A DNA stretch of 64,000 bases from Deferribacterales bacterium Deferri_01 (lineage in GTDB: Bacteria > Chrysiogenota > Deferribacteres > Deferribacterales > Geovibrionaceae). Below are positions 35,636-45,051 of this stretch, in pieces; positions within the stretch are counted from its first letter, which is position 1, and each line of letters starts with the position of its first letter. Below the pieces are notes generated by a model that saw only the letters and a list, made by a program, of their open reading frames with translations, was not told where the DNA came from and ran no database searches. The translations under genes were made by a program, and so were the position numbers. The DNA lies in assembly GCA_001603805.1 (NCBI GenBank), contig LUZY01000005.1, positions 1 to 64,000 on the forward strand, given 5' to 3'.

Positions 35636-37135
35636 ATGAAAATATCATGCAGGAAAAAGACTGCTTTCAATTCAAGGAAAGAGGCTGTTATCATCCCCGT
35701 ATATAAAAATATGGGTTCACTTAAGCTGCTCACAGGAAAAAGAATAGACGATGAAATCGCCAATATAGTCAATTCCGACTACTTTAACTTTGAGGATAAA
35801 GAAATAAAAAGCTTCTACATTGATATGAAAAAGAAGCTGAAAAGAATTTTTCTGGTAAACGTGCCGAAAGATCCGGAAGATTACAGGTATTATCTTGAGC
35901 TTGGCGCTCAGTTTTCAAAAATTATCAGAAAAGATAAACTTTTCTCATTTTCCCTTGTGTCATTTGAAGATATATATGCTGAAAAAAAAGAGGGGAGCTA
36001 CACGAAAAGCTTTCTTGAAGGTTTGTTTTTCGGTCTTTATTCCTTTGAAAGATACAAAAGCAGAAAAGAGAGCTTCGACTTTGAAGAGGTTGAGGTTATC
36101 ACCACCTTCACTAAGCTGAAAAAATTCATAGACGCCGGTGCCGAAAGGTGGGCAACCATATTCCAGAACGTCTATCTGGCAAGGGATCTCATCAACACTC
36201 CCCCTATGGATATGACACCCGCTATCTTCGCAGAAACTGTTAAAGCAGAAGAGGGGGATGATTTCGGTGTTACTGTTTATGATGACAGAGAAATAAAGGA
36301 AAAAGGGCTTAATCTTATCGATGTTGTTGGCATGGGCAGTGTCAACAAACCGAGATTTGTTATAATTGACTATAAAGGCGATCCTGAAAACGAAAAGCAC
36401 ATAGCTTTTGTCGGCAAGGGTGTTACATTTGATTCCGGCGGCAGCAACCTTAAACCCACGGGAAGCATGGAAACAATGAAGTGCGATATGGCAGGTGCGG
36501 CAACGGTTTATGCTGTTACGAAACTTGCCCGTGAACTGAAACTTCCTGTAAATATCAGAACATATATACCCCTTGTGGAAAACATGATAGGCGGCAGTGC
36601 CTACAGACCCGGAGACGTGATAACCTCTGCCTCCGGCAAAACCGTTGAGGTGCTGAACACGGATGCAGAAGGCAGGCTGATCCTTGCTGATGCTCTGTAC
36701 ACTGCAACACAGACTGACCCCGAAGTGATTGTTGATGTGGCGACCCTTACTGGGGCATGCGTTGTTGCTTTGGGAAGCCATTGTGCGGGGCTTTTCAGTA
36801 ACAGAAAATTCCTTGCTAAAAATATCAGCGATTTATCAGGCGATATAGGTGAGGATATATGGGAGCTTCCCCTGCTTAAAACTTATGAAAAGAGGATAAA
36901 GAGCGATATCGCCGATCTCCGTAACATAGCAAGGCAGAGAACGGAAGCGGGCTCAACCATAGCGGCTCTGTTCCTGCGTGAGTTTGTGGACAACTGGCCA
37001 TGGATACATCTTGATATCGCAGGTCCCGCATATCTCGAAGAGGAACACCCTGTTTTCGGAAAACATGCCTCCGGTTTCGGTATAAGGCTTCTTCTGGAGT
37101 TTATAGAAAGGTATTATTGCAAAAATGAAAATTGA
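35636..37135 (+). CDS. pepA: Leucyl aminopeptidase (M17)
   Basis: 499 aa with GAGG before the ATG. The C-terminal catalytic domain carries the two-metal site: GKGVTFDSGGSNLKP, KCDMAGAATV and the family signature NTDAEGRLILADAL. The N-terminal 170 residues are the M17 regulatory domain. It is cytoplasmic and hexameric in relatives. The last 11 bases overlap the STT3 gene, an unexpected operon partner. Confidence 0.95.
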   Translation: MKISCRKKTAFNSRKEAVIIPVYKNMGSLKLLTGKRIDDEIANIVNSDYFNFEDKEIKSFYIDMKKKLKRIFLVNVPKDPEDYRYYLELGAQFSKIIRKDKLFSFSLVSFEDIYAEKKEGSYTKSFLEGLFFGLYSFERYKSRKESFDFEEVEVITTFTKLKKFIDAGAERWATIFQNVYLARDLINTPPMDMTPAIFAETVKAEEGDDFGVTVYDDREIKEKGLNLIDVVGMGSVNKPRFVIIDYKGDPENEKHIAFVGKGVTFDSGGSNLKPTGSMETMKCDMAGAATVYAVTKLARELKLPVNIRTYIPLVENMIGGSAYRPGDVITSASGKTVEVLNTDAEGRLILADALYTATQTDPEVIVDVATLTGACVVALGSHCAGLFSNRKFLAKNISDLSGDIGEDIWELPLLKTYEKRIKSDIADLRNIARQRTEAGSTIAALFLREFVDNWPWIHLDIAGPAYLEEEHPVFGKHASGFGIRLLLEFIERYYCKNEN

Positions 37136-39134
37136 TACATCGTTCTTTAAAGGCGGAGCGGCAAAAGGGCTGACAACGGCTCTCACCGCTGTTGTCCTTG
37201 TTTTTATTATGTCGGCGGGGCTGCGGTATATTCAGCTTGAAAGGTGGCGTGAACACAAGGAGTATTACTTTGTGGATAAAATGCCCCAGATGACCACACT
37301 GGATTCCTACAAGTGGCTTCGCTATGCGGATGAGTACAAAAAGGGGGAGTATTATCCGTCAGATAATGATCCGCTGATGTTTTATCCGGACGAGAGATCA
37401 AAACATAAAACAATACCTATGATAAGCTGGCTTATTGCCAAGCTTTCCGTATTTTCCGACGGAAATATATACCGCACTGCGGTTTATCTTCTGCCTTTTC
37501 TGGCGTCCCTGTTTGTGATACCTCTCGGGCTGTATTTTTACTTTACCGGAATTATTCCCGCAGGCATAGCCGGCGGAATTGCCGGTTCGATAGGCATAGT
37601 CTATCTCGTGCGCACTGCTATAGGCAGGGTGGACACAGATGCAATGAATCTGTTTTTCCCGTTTCTGACTTCGCTTTTCATGCTGCTGGCATCGGAGGCT
37701 AAGGATTCAAAAAGGCTGTATATACATTCCGTCCTTGCGGGACTTTCCATGTGGCTGTTTTATTGGTGGTATGAACATCCGGGAATAACAGTGGCTTATC
37801 TGGGTGTTTTCGTACTTGTTCTGCTTTTATCAAAGGCGGGCATCAAGAAAACAGCAGTTTCGGTTGCCTTGTTTGCTCTTTTTGCTAATCCCATTCAGCT
37901 TTTCTATGGTTTTCATCATATTTTTGATTTCTTTGCAGTTTATATAACACCAAGCGGCAGCATAGCCGCTGGTTTTCCCGATGTTTATGCCACAATAACA
38001 GAGGCAAGGCGTACGGAAATTTCAAGGGTTCTTGTGAGCCTGACTCCGTTTAAAGCTCTCTCAGTATCGGGACTTGTTCTTTTTGCTGTCTGCGGCTTGT
38101 TTAATTTCAGGCGGATGCTTCCTCTTGCGCCTGTGTTCGTTCTGGGACTCATGGTATTCAAAAGCTCAAACAGGTTCGGCATGTTTCTCACACCTTTTGT
38201 GGGCATAGGGTTGGGCTATGGTATTTATCTGCTTTTTAAGGCTTTTGAAGACAGGGTGAAACTCCGTGAACAGATTAAATATGCTGTTTCTACTGCTGTT
38301 GCGGCGGCTTTTATGCTGATTGTCTATAACTCCTCCTTTGATTTCAATCCGTCACCTTCAATAGAAGTGGGGATATATAAGCAGATCAGGGAGCTGAAAA
38401 AGGCTGCTCCGCAGGACGCAGTTATCTATTCATGGTGGGATTACGGTCTGGCTTACGAATACGCAGGTTTTACAACTTTTCATGACGGCATGACCCAGAG
38501 AACTCCCAAAACCTATTACGTGGCAAAGTCTCTTACATCAAGCAGTCAGGAGGAACTCTACAACACTATTGCCTTCCTTGCCTCTGAAGGCAGAACAGGC
38601 ATAGACCGTATCTTGTCTGAAGATAAAACCCCGCAGGATATATCAGCTATGGCTGCGGAAAATGAAATACCGGTTCAGGGCGGCAGGTATGTTGTCCTTT
38701 TCACCAGGGATATGCTCTATAAAATGGGTGCGATCAGCCAGCTCGGCACATGGGATTTCGAGACCGGCAAGTCCGTTCCTTTTACCATAATCAACATGCG
38801 CTGCACCCAGAAAGAGGGGGACGTTGTAATCTGCGGCAAAGACAGAATAAACCTTGCCACAGGGATAGTTAACTCATCTCTTCCGCTTTTGAGCCATACT
38901 GTTACGGTAAACGGAAAACTGTTTAATTCCCGTGAGTTTCCCTATGCCAACGGGGTGCATCTCATTGAAAGCAGATGGGAATCAGGTTCCACTGATTTTA
39001 TGATTCTGGATGAGAAAGCATTCAGATCAAATATGGTGCAGATGTTTGTTATCGGCAATGCTGATAGCTCCCGCTTTACCGAAATTTTTAACTCAGTGCC
39101 TTTTATGAGGGCTTTTGTAGTTAACGGACGCTGA
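37125..39134 (+). CDS. pglB: STT3/PglB-type oligosaccharyltransferase
   Basis: 669 aa. About ten or more membrane segments lie between residues 15 and 420, with a soluble C-terminal domain. The catalytic signature WWDYG is at 437-441 (YSWWDYGLAYEYAG). A first-loop acidic motif (MTTLDSYKWLRYADEY) and a second DxD-like motif (RTAIGRVDTDAMN) provide metal ligands. In STT3/PglB these transfer a lipid-linked glycan to asparagine in N-x-S/T sequons on the periplasmic side. No glycan-assembly genes adjoin it. General N-glycosylation of this type is known in epsilonproteobacteria and some other bacteria. Confidence 0.9.
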   Translation: MKIDTSFFKGGAAKGLTTALTAVVLVFIMSAGLRYIQLERWREHKEYYFVDKMPQMTTLDSYKWLRYADEYKKGEYYPSDNDPLMFYPDERSKHKTIPMISWLIAKLSVFSDGNIYRTAVYLLPFLASLFVIPLGLYFYFTGIIPAGIAGGIAGSIGIVYLVRTAIGRVDTDAMNLFFPFLTSLFMLLASEAKDSKRLYIHSVLAGLSMWLFYWWYEHPGITVAYLGVFVLVLLLSKAGIKKTAVSVALFALFANPIQLFYGFHHIFDFFAVYITPSGSIAAGFPDVYATITEARRTEISRVLVSLTPFKALSVSGLVLFAVCGLFNFRRMLPLAPVFVLGLMVFKSSNRFGMFLTPFVGIGLGYGIYLLFKAFEDRVKLREQIKYAVSTAVAAAFMLIVYNSSFDFNPSPSIEVGIYKQIRELKKAAPQDAVIYSWWDYGLAYEYAGFTTFHDGMTQRTPKTYYVAKSLTSSSQEELYNTIAFLASEGRTGIDRILSEDKTPQDISAMAAENEIPVQGGRYVVLFTRDMLYKMGAISQLGTWDFETGKSVPFTIINMRCTQKEGDVVICGKDRINLATGIVNSSLPLLSHTVTVNGKLFNSREFPYANGVHLIESRWESGSTDFMILDEKAFRSNMVQMFVIGNADSSRFTEIFNSVPFMRAFVVNGR

Positions 39135-39194
39135 ATGTAAAGAATTTGTTGTTAAAATGACAGGGAATTCAAAAGAAGTATTGATTTTATCTAT

Positions 39195-39225
39195 ATAGTG
39201 CTGATAATATACTTATCAGCACTAT
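39195..39225 (+). promoter_or_regulatory. Large perfect inverted repeat, probable LysR autoregulatory site
   Basis: ATAGTGCTGATAA (39195-39207) and its exact reverse complement (39213-39225) are separated by TATAC. The site is 18 bases before the LysR ATG and overlaps a possible -10 region (a TTGATT at 39181-39186 could be the -35). LysR proteins often bind such dyads near their own promoter. Confidence 0.7.
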
Positions 39226-39243
39226 CACTTCAAGGAGTTCCCC

Positions 39244-40140
39244 ATGGATTTTAAACAAATAGAAGCATTCGTATATGTTGCAAAATACAAATCCTTTTCC
39301 CGCGCGGCAGAAAAGCTTCTTCTCAGCCAGCCGACAATCTCCACTCACATAAGCACCCTTGAAGAACAGCTCGGTGTCAAACTTTTTGACAGGCTCTCCA
39401 AAGAGGTCATCCTCACGGAAGCCGGACAGGTGTTCTACCCTTATGCCGTGGATATTCTCGACCTGCGTGAGCGTTCGCAGGAAGCGATCAAAGAGTTCCT
39501 TAATGAAATAAGCGGACACCTTCATATCGGTTACAGTACAGTTCCCGCCGAATTCATTCTGCCCGAAGTTATCAGGAAGTTTAAGGAGGAGTATCCTAAA
39601 ACCTTCTTTACTCTGGATATAAACGGGACGCAGAATGTTGTGCAGAGGCTCTCTGACGGCATACTGGATCTTGCTATAGTGGCAAGGAAGATCCCCAAGA
39701 AGGATCTTGAGTACAAGGTTCTCCTGCGGGATAAAATTGTTCTTATAGTTCATAAGAATCATAAGTTTTTTGACCGTGCCAGCGTTTTTCTTGAAGAGAT
39801 CCTTCAGGAAAGTTTCATCATAAGAGAGATGGGGTCCGGAACAAGAGCTGCTGTGGAGCATGCTTTTAAACAGAAAGGTTATGACTTTGAATCTCTTGAT
39901 GCTGTGGCTATGCTCAGTTCAACTTACTCCATCAAGCATGCGGTTAAACGTCAGCTCGGCATAGCCTTCATGAGCCAGATGGCTCTTTCTGAGGATGAAT
40001 GCGGAGGCGGTATTAAGGCTATCCCCATTACTGACCTTGTTGTAGAAAAAGAGATTTACGTTGTTTACAGTAAAAAACGCACCAATAAGAAGCTGATGAA
40101 GCACTTTATCGATACCCTTCTTAAACATGCGCGCGAATAA
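39244..40140 (+). CDS. LysR-family transcriptional regulator
   Basis: 298 aa with AAGGAG before the ATG. N-terminal winged helix (MDFKQIEAFVYVAKYKSFSRAAEKLLLSQPTISTHISTLEEQLGVKLFDRLSKEVILTEAG) and a LysR substrate domain (about 90-295). By eye it resembles the CysB/selenium-metabolism-associated LysR group, but the effector cannot be told from sequence. It stands alone between two transcription units, with a large dyad upstream and its own terminator. Confidence 0.92.
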   Translation: MDFKQIEAFVYVAKYKSFSRAAEKLLLSQPTISTHISTLEEQLGVKLFDRLSKEVILTEAGQVFYPYAVDILDLRERSQEAIKEFLNEISGHLHIGYSTVPAEFILPEVIRKFKEEYPKTFFTLDINGTQNVVQRLSDGILDLAIVARKIPKKDLEYKVLLRDKIVLIVHKNHKFFDRASVFLEEILQESFIIREMGSGTRAAVEHAFKQKGYDFESLDAVAMLSSTYSIKHAVKRQLGIAFMSQMALSEDECGGGIKAIPITDLVVEKEIYVVYSKKRTNKKLMKHFIDTLLKHARE

Positions 40141-40150
40141 AAATCTTCTG

Positions 40151-40176
40151 AGGCGGCTTCTGAGCCGCCTTTTCTT
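40151..40176 (+). terminator. Intrinsic terminator after the LysR gene
   Basis: AGGCGGC (40151-40157) pairs with GCCGCCT (40164-40170), followed by a T-rich tract. A further small dyad CAGTCT/AGACTG lies at 40201-40214. Confidence 0.9.
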
Positions 40177-40291
40177 TTTCAAAACTTCTTTAACCTCCGG
40201 CAGTCTTTAGACTGAATGTGCAAACTACCCTGTACAAAAGGAGCATGCACGGGTTAGTATTAATTTCATATACTTTTTCAGAGGGATTTTT

Positions 40292-41197
40292 ATGAGGCTT
40301 GGTCTTGGTATTCTTTTCATTGTTCTGTGCGTTTCCTGTGCGTCGAAACAGCCTGCACCGTCAGGATCTTACGATAATGTACCGGATGATGAGATACATG
40401 CGTTTGTGGATTCTCCTGTGATGCCCGAAGCTGAGAAAAAGCCCGAACCTCTCCCTGCACCTTCTCCGAAAATACCTGATACTGTATTTATTCCTAAGAC
40501 TACGGAGCAGGTGGAGCATGATCACAGGATACCTCCTGATGCAAAAATTACCGGAGCTGTATATGACAAGCCTTATGTGGTTCGCGGTGAGACGTATCAC
40601 AGGCTGAAATACGTTGAAACCTTTGAACAGGAAGGAATAGCAAGCTGGTACGGCGGACCTGACCACGGGCTGCCCACTTCAAACGGAGAAACTTACAACA
40701 TGTATGCAATGACTGCCGCTCACAAAAATCTCCCCATGGGAAGCAATGTTGAAGTAACAAACCTTGAAAACGGGCGGAAAGTTAATGTCAGAATAAATGA
40801 CAGAGGACCCCATGTGGAGGGTCGGATAATTGACCTCTCCAAAAAGGCAGCAGAGCAGATAGGCATAAAGGACAAGGGTCTTGGAAAAGTCCGTGTGGTT
40901 CTCCTCGCTCCGGCGGGTGAAAAAAGCGATGATGATTTCGCCCCCGATTCGCCCAACATGGCATACGCCGGAACAACAAGTGCAATGTTTGCAGTGCAGA
41001 TCGCCTCATTTACTGATAAAGAACAGGCTCAAGCCCTTGCTGATACATTTGACAGCGGCAAGGTGGAGCGTGCTGTAGTCAGAGGAACAACTTATTACAG
41101 GGTGAAGGTTGGCGGCTTCGGAACAAAGGAAGCGGCAGAAGCCCGCAAGAAGCAGATGGTGTCCCGTTATCCCAGAGCATTTGTGGTGACGGAGTGA
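40292..41197 (+). CDS. rlpA: RlpA-like septal ring lipoprotein with SPOR domain
   Basis: 301 aa. A signal peptide with candidate lipidation cysteines at 13 and 16 precedes a proline-rich linker. A double-psi beta-barrel (about 110-205) contains GIASWYGGPDHGLPTSNGE, MTAAHKNLPMGSNVEVTNLENGR and INDRGPHVEGRIIDLS, including the catalytic-type aspartate and histidine of lytic transglycosylases. A C-terminal SPOR domain (about 230-300) binds denuded peptidoglycan at the septum. Probably an outer-membrane lipoprotein acting in daughter-cell separation. Confidence 0.92.
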   Translation: MRLGLGILFIVLCVSCASKQPAPSGSYDNVPDDEIHAFVDSPVMPEAEKKPEPLPAPSPKIPDTVFIPKTTEQVEHDHRIPPDAKITGAVYDKPYVVRGETYHRLKYVETFEQEGIASWYGGPDHGLPTSNGETYNMYAMTAAHKNLPMGSNVEVTNLENGRKVNVRINDRGPHVEGRIIDLSKKAAEQIGIKDKGLGKVRVVLLAPAGEKSDDDFAPDSPNMAYAGTTSAMFAVQIASFTDKEQAQALADTFDSGKVERAVVRGTTYYRVKVGGFGTKEAAEARKKQMVSRYPRAFVVTE

Positions 41198-41237
41198 AAT
41201 ACAGATTTATCCATAAATAATTAACAAGGAAACTTTA

Positions 41238-41954
41238 ATGCGTAAACACAACAGAGCGGAAGACAGTATGAGAGAGATCAGGATAGCCGGAGACTACATA
41301 AAGCACCCGGCGGGTTCTGTGCTTATAGAGTTCGGCGATACCAAGGTAATATGCACCGCAACATTCAGCGAGGGAGTTCCCCCTTTCCTCAAGGGATCAG
41401 GCACAGGCTGGGTCACAGGCGAATACGGAATGCTCCCCGCATCAACCCACACGAGAAATCAGCGTGAAGCGAGAAAGGGCAAGGTGGACGGGCGTTCGCA
41501 GGAGATCTCACGCCTTCTGGGCAGAGCCTTAAGAGCATCGGTTGATATGACAAAGCTCGGCGAGAATACAATCATCATAGACTGTGATGTGCTTCAGGCG
41601 GACGGCGGAACAAGAACAGCCTCAATTACCGGCGGTTTTGTTGCGCTCCAGCTTGCGGTTAACAAAATGCTTGCGCAGGGTGTTCTCACCGAAAACCCTG
41701 TTATTCAGCCTGTTGCTGCTGTCAGTGTTGGTATAATTGACGGAGTGCCGATGCTTGATCTTAACTATGAGGAAGATTCCTCGGCTGAGGTAGATCTTAA
41801 CCTTGTTGCGGGTGCGGATGGCAAAATTGTTGAGATTCAGGGTGCTGCGGAGAAACTCGCCTTCGGGCGTGATCAGCTTAACGAGCTTTTGGATTTGGGT
41901 TTCAAGGGGCTTGATGCTCTTTTTGCGGCGCAGAAAAAGGTGATCGAGCTGTGA
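41238..41954 (+). CDS. rph: Ribonuclease PH
   Basis: 238 aa. Phosphorolytic 3' tRNA trimming. Seen: GSVLIEFGDTKVICTATFSEGVPPFLKGSGTGWVTGEYGMLP, QREARKGKVDGRSQEISRLLGRALRA, DCDVLQADGGTRTASITGGFVAL and EEDSSAEVDLNLV. The stop overlaps the rdgB start by 4 bases, a common rph-rdgB pairing. Confidence 0.96.
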   Translation: MRKHNRAEDSMREIRIAGDYIKHPAGSVLIEFGDTKVICTATFSEGVPPFLKGSGTGWVTGEYGMLPASTHTRNQREARKGKVDGRSQEISRLLGRALRASVDMTKLGENTIIIDCDVLQADGGTRTASITGGFVALQLAVNKMLAQGVLTENPVIQPVAAVSVGIIDGVPMLDLNYEEDSSAEVDLNLVAGADGKIVEIQGAAEKLAFGRDQLNELLDLGFKGLDALFAAQKKVIEL

Positions 41955-42538
41955 GACTCTGCGTTGCCACTAAAAATGCCCATAAGCTTAAAGAGATAAA
42001 GGAAATATTCAGCGGGCTGGACATTGATGTCTGCTCCGCCTATGAATTCATAGAAAATGATTTTGATGTAGAGGAAACAGGCGCAACATTTGAAGAAAAT
42101 GCTGCAATAAAGGCGGATGCGCTGTCCGCTGCGGTTGACGGCTATGTTATAGCCGATGATTCAGGGCTATGCGTGGATGCCCTCAATGGCGAGCCTGGCA
42201 TCTACTCGGCGAGATACGCCGGAGAAAATGCAACTGATGCTGACAACAACGCACTGCTTATAAAAAATGCCGATAAAGTGCCTGATGCAGACCGCAGGGC
42301 AAGATTTGTATGTGCCATAGCCTTGTCAAAATCTGGTAAGACAGAAATGCTTTTCAGAGGCACTTGCGAAGGGATGCTCGGCAGGGCAGAGAAGGGAGCA
42401 AACGGCTTCGGGTATGACCCTCTTCTGGTAATGCCTGACGGGCGGACTCTGGCTGAATATGCGCCGGAAGAAAAAAACAGAATAAGCCACAGGTTCCGTG
42501 CTTTGGAACTTCTGCGGCAGTATCTGGCGGTAAAATAG
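41951..42538 (+). CDS. rdgB: XTP/dITP diphosphatase (RdgB/HAM1)
   Basis: 195 aa, GTG start overlapping rph. Removes non-canonical purine nucleotides. Seen: ATKNAHKLKEIKEIFSG, ETGATFEENAAIKADALS, VIADDSGLCVDALNGEPGIYSARYAG, GANGFGYDPL and SHRFRALELL. All family motifs are intact. Confidence 0.95.
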   Translation: MRLCVATKNAHKLKEIKEIFSGLDIDVCSAYEFIENDFDVEETGATFEENAAIKADALSAAVDGYVIADDSGLCVDALNGEPGIYSARYAGENATDADNNALLIKNADKVPDADRRARFVCAIALSKSGKTEMLFRGTCEGMLGRAEKGANGFGYDPLLVMPDGRTLAEYAPEEKNRISHRFRALELLRQYLAVK

Positions 42539-42560
42539 CCGCCTGAAATAAGGTGATGAT

Positions 42561-44468
42561 GTGAGACTGTTAAGGTTTTTCGGCGGGTTTACAGTCCTGA
42601 CGGCAATACTCTGTTACGGGCTCATTGTTTTTTATAAGGGTGAGGTGATGTTCTTTAAGCATTATCTCCCCGATGATTATTCTATTCCATACCAGAGCAG
42701 GCAGGGGCAGTCTTTCACGGTTTACGATTCCGAAGGAGTTCTGCTGGAAAAACGCACTTTTATGCGGAGCGATCCTCTGAACCCTGAAGAAATAGGGCTT
42801 TTCAGGGACTGGTTCAGGGTGCTTGATCTTGAACTGGACGGCTATCCTCTCCCCAATGAATTATTTGACCTTTATTTTCTCGACTTTATGAATATTGAGA
42901 CCGAAGCCGTGCGGAGCTACATTGTGAACAGCCATGTGGACAGGCTTCTTGAAGATTCACCGGTAACGGGCATACGTCTGCGATTGCTGCGCTATCTCAC
43001 CGCAGACCGGCTGCTGGAATCCGCAGGATTCCCAGCTCTGTACGCCGCATATGCGGATAATATAGTCATGGGCGACAGCACATACGGTATCAAGGCAGCC
43101 GCACAAACATTCTTTAACTGCAACATTCACAGGGCAAATCAAAAGGAAAAAGCGTTTCTGTTCTCTCTTCTCAAAGACTACTCTCTCTATGAACCAATGG
43201 AAAATTTTGCCGCTGCTGAAAGGCGTGCCAATATTTATCTGCACCTTCTTTATCAGAGAGGTGTACTTGAGTGGGACGAATATGCAGATGTGAGAGACAG
43301 CCGGATCAGGCTTAATATGGCAAAAGACCCTGAACCCGTGGAAATAGAATATCTTCGGGCTGTTGCAGACGAGCTTAAGGAACTGGGTGTTGAAGCGGGG
43401 GAACCCTGCACTGTTTATACTCATTTCGACGCAGAAAAAACAGAGATGCTCCGCCGTTTGGTTTCTGAATATATGGCAGATAAAGACAGCAGGCTCCAGA
43501 CTGCCTTTGTGCTTCTGGATGTGGAGAAGGGCGGAATAGTCGCCATGGCTGGGGCAAGGGAAGGCAAAAGCCTGAAAAGAGCCTACTACACCCGCCGCCA
43601 GACAGGTTCAACGTTTAAACCCATAGTCTACGCCTCAGCATTTGACAGCGGAATGAAACCTACTGATTTTGTTAACGATACCAGACATGTATATAAAATA
43701 GGGCGGCGTAGTTACTCACCTAGAAACTTTGACGAGCTTTATCTGGGCAACATCCCCGCCCGCAAAGGGCTTGTGTACTCCCTTAATAATGCCACTATTC
43801 AGCTAGCGGTGAAAACCGGTCTTAAAAGAGTGGCGGAAGAGGCTGTTAAGATGGGCATGAGGGCGGATGTCCGCCCGTATTTCGCTATGCCTCTGGGTGT
43901 TTTTCCTGTTACTCCGGCTAATCTGGCGCAGGTTTACGGAACTCTGGCTGATTACGGTGTTTACCGTGAGCGGGGGCTGATTCGTAAGGTTGAATTCCCT
44001 GACGGCAGGGTTATTTTCCCCGGAAATGAAATGACAAGGGTTCTTGATGCCAGAGCGGCTTATCAGACACTTTACATAATGCAGGATGTGCCCAGAATAG
44101 GCACAGCGAAGGGCAAGGGGCTGATAAAAGGCACTGCCGCCAAAACAGGCACGACCGATGAATACAGAGACGCATGGATAGCTGCTGTTTTCCCGCCTTA
44201 TGTGGGCATTGTCTGGGTAGGGTATGACAACAGCAGAAGCATGGGAGACAAGGGAACAGGGGGCTCAATGGCTGCACCCCTTATGGCAAAGGTGCAGAAG
44301 GAACTTTTAGATACCGGATACGAAGCTGTATTTCCTGTGCCGGATGGTGTGGAATTCCGCAAAGTTTCATCCGCAGACGGCAGATTGATCACCCCGAAAT
44401 GCTCTTCAAAACGAGGCTACACGGAGGCTCTCTGCACTGATAATCTCCCTGCTGAATGCGTCAGATAA
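42561..44468 (+). CDS. Penicillin-binding protein with degenerate transglycosylase domain
   Basis: 635 aa, GTG start after AAGGTGATGAT. One N-terminal membrane anchor (about 8-27). The C-terminal transpeptidase is intact: S350-T-F-K353 (SxxK), S407-L-N409 (SxN) and K528-T-G530. The region about 50-250 aligns by eye to the second half of a GT51 transglycosylase (YADNIVMGDSTYGIKAAAQTFF, ERRANIYLHLLYQRGVLEWDEY). The catalytic EDxxFxxHxG motif and the GASTITQQ motif of GT51 are missing. It is therefore probably a class-A PBP that kept only cross-linking. It is not a simple class B PBP because the GT51 remnant is in place. Confidence 0.85.
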   Translation: MRLLRFFGGFTVLTAILCYGLIVFYKGEVMFFKHYLPDDYSIPYQSRQGQSFTVYDSEGVLLEKRTFMRSDPLNPEEIGLFRDWFRVLDLELDGYPLPNELFDLYFLDFMNIETEAVRSYIVNSHVDRLLEDSPVTGIRLRLLRYLTADRLLESAGFPALYAAYADNIVMGDSTYGIKAAAQTFFNCNIHRANQKEKAFLFSLLKDYSLYEPMENFAAAERRANIYLHLLYQRGVLEWDEYADVRDSRIRLNMAKDPEPVEIEYLRAVADELKELGVEAGEPCTVYTHFDAEKTEMLRRLVSEYMADKDSRLQTAFVLLDVEKGGIVAMAGAREGKSLKRAYYTRRQTGSTFKPIVYASAFDSGMKPTDFVNDTRHVYKIGRRSYSPRNFDELYLGNIPARKGLVYSLNNATIQLAVKTGLKRVAEEAVKMGMRADVRPYFAMPLGVFPVTPANLAQVYGTLADYGVYRERGLIRKVEFPDGRVIFPGNEMTRVLDARAAYQTLYIMQDVPRIGTAKGKGLIKGTAAKTGTTDEYRDAWIAAVFPPYVGIVWVGYDNSRSMGDKGTGGSMAAPLMAKVQKELLDTGYEAVFPVPDGVEFRKVSSADGRLITPKCSSKRGYTEALCTDNLPAECVR

Positions 44469-44541
44469 GTCAAATATAGCTAAATACTTCAAAATGATAT
44501 AAAGTAGTGGATATGACTCCGCAGCGGAAGGTAATTTGAAA

Positions 44542-45051
44542 ATGAAAAAAAATATATATTTAATCGGTTTTATGGGAACAGGTAAAAGCACAGTGGGCAG
44601 ACTTGTGGCTGAAAAGCTCGGTATGGAATTCTGCGATACTGATGCCATGGTTGAGGCAAAATCCGGAATGACAATCTCTGAAATATTCGACGAGATGGAT
44701 GAGGAAGCCTTCCGCAGCATGGAGACCGATGTTCTGAAAGAGATTACCGAGAAGAAAAACCTTGTTGTGTCAACGGGGGGCGGTATAGTTGTAACCAAAG
44801 GAAATATGGAGATCATGCGGCAGGCAGGCAGTCTGATTACTCTGATGGCTTCGCCGGAGCAGATTTTTGAGAGAATAAAAGATGATAAGGGCAGACCCCT
44901 GCTGCAGGTGGAAAGTCCTCTTGATGAAATAAAAAAGCTGATTTTTGACAGAGCGCCGTTTTACATCAACACGGATTATATAGTGGAAACCACAGAGATG
45001 AGCCCGTCTGAAGCGGCGGAAGAGATAATAAGGTTTGTGGGAAATGCGTAA
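44542..45051 (+). CDS. aroK: Shikimate kinase
   Basis: 169 aa from ATG 44542 (10 bases after GGAAGG); a TTG at 44536 is a less likely start. P-loop GFMGTGKSTVGRLVA, shikimate-binding FCDTDAMVEAKSGMTI and STGGGIV, lid KDDKGRPLL. First gene of the aroK-aroB-TPR-aroQ-pepQ-efp-accB-accC run. The end overlaps aroB by 8 bases. Confidence 0.95.
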   Translation: MKKNIYLIGFMGTGKSTVGRLVAEKLGMEFCDTDAMVEAKSGMTISEIFDEMDEEAFRSMETDVLKEITEKKNLVVSTGGGIVVTKGNMEIMRQAGSLITLMASPEQIFERIKDDKGRPLLQVESPLDEIKKLIFDRAPFYINTDYIVETTEMSPSEAAEEIIRFVGNA

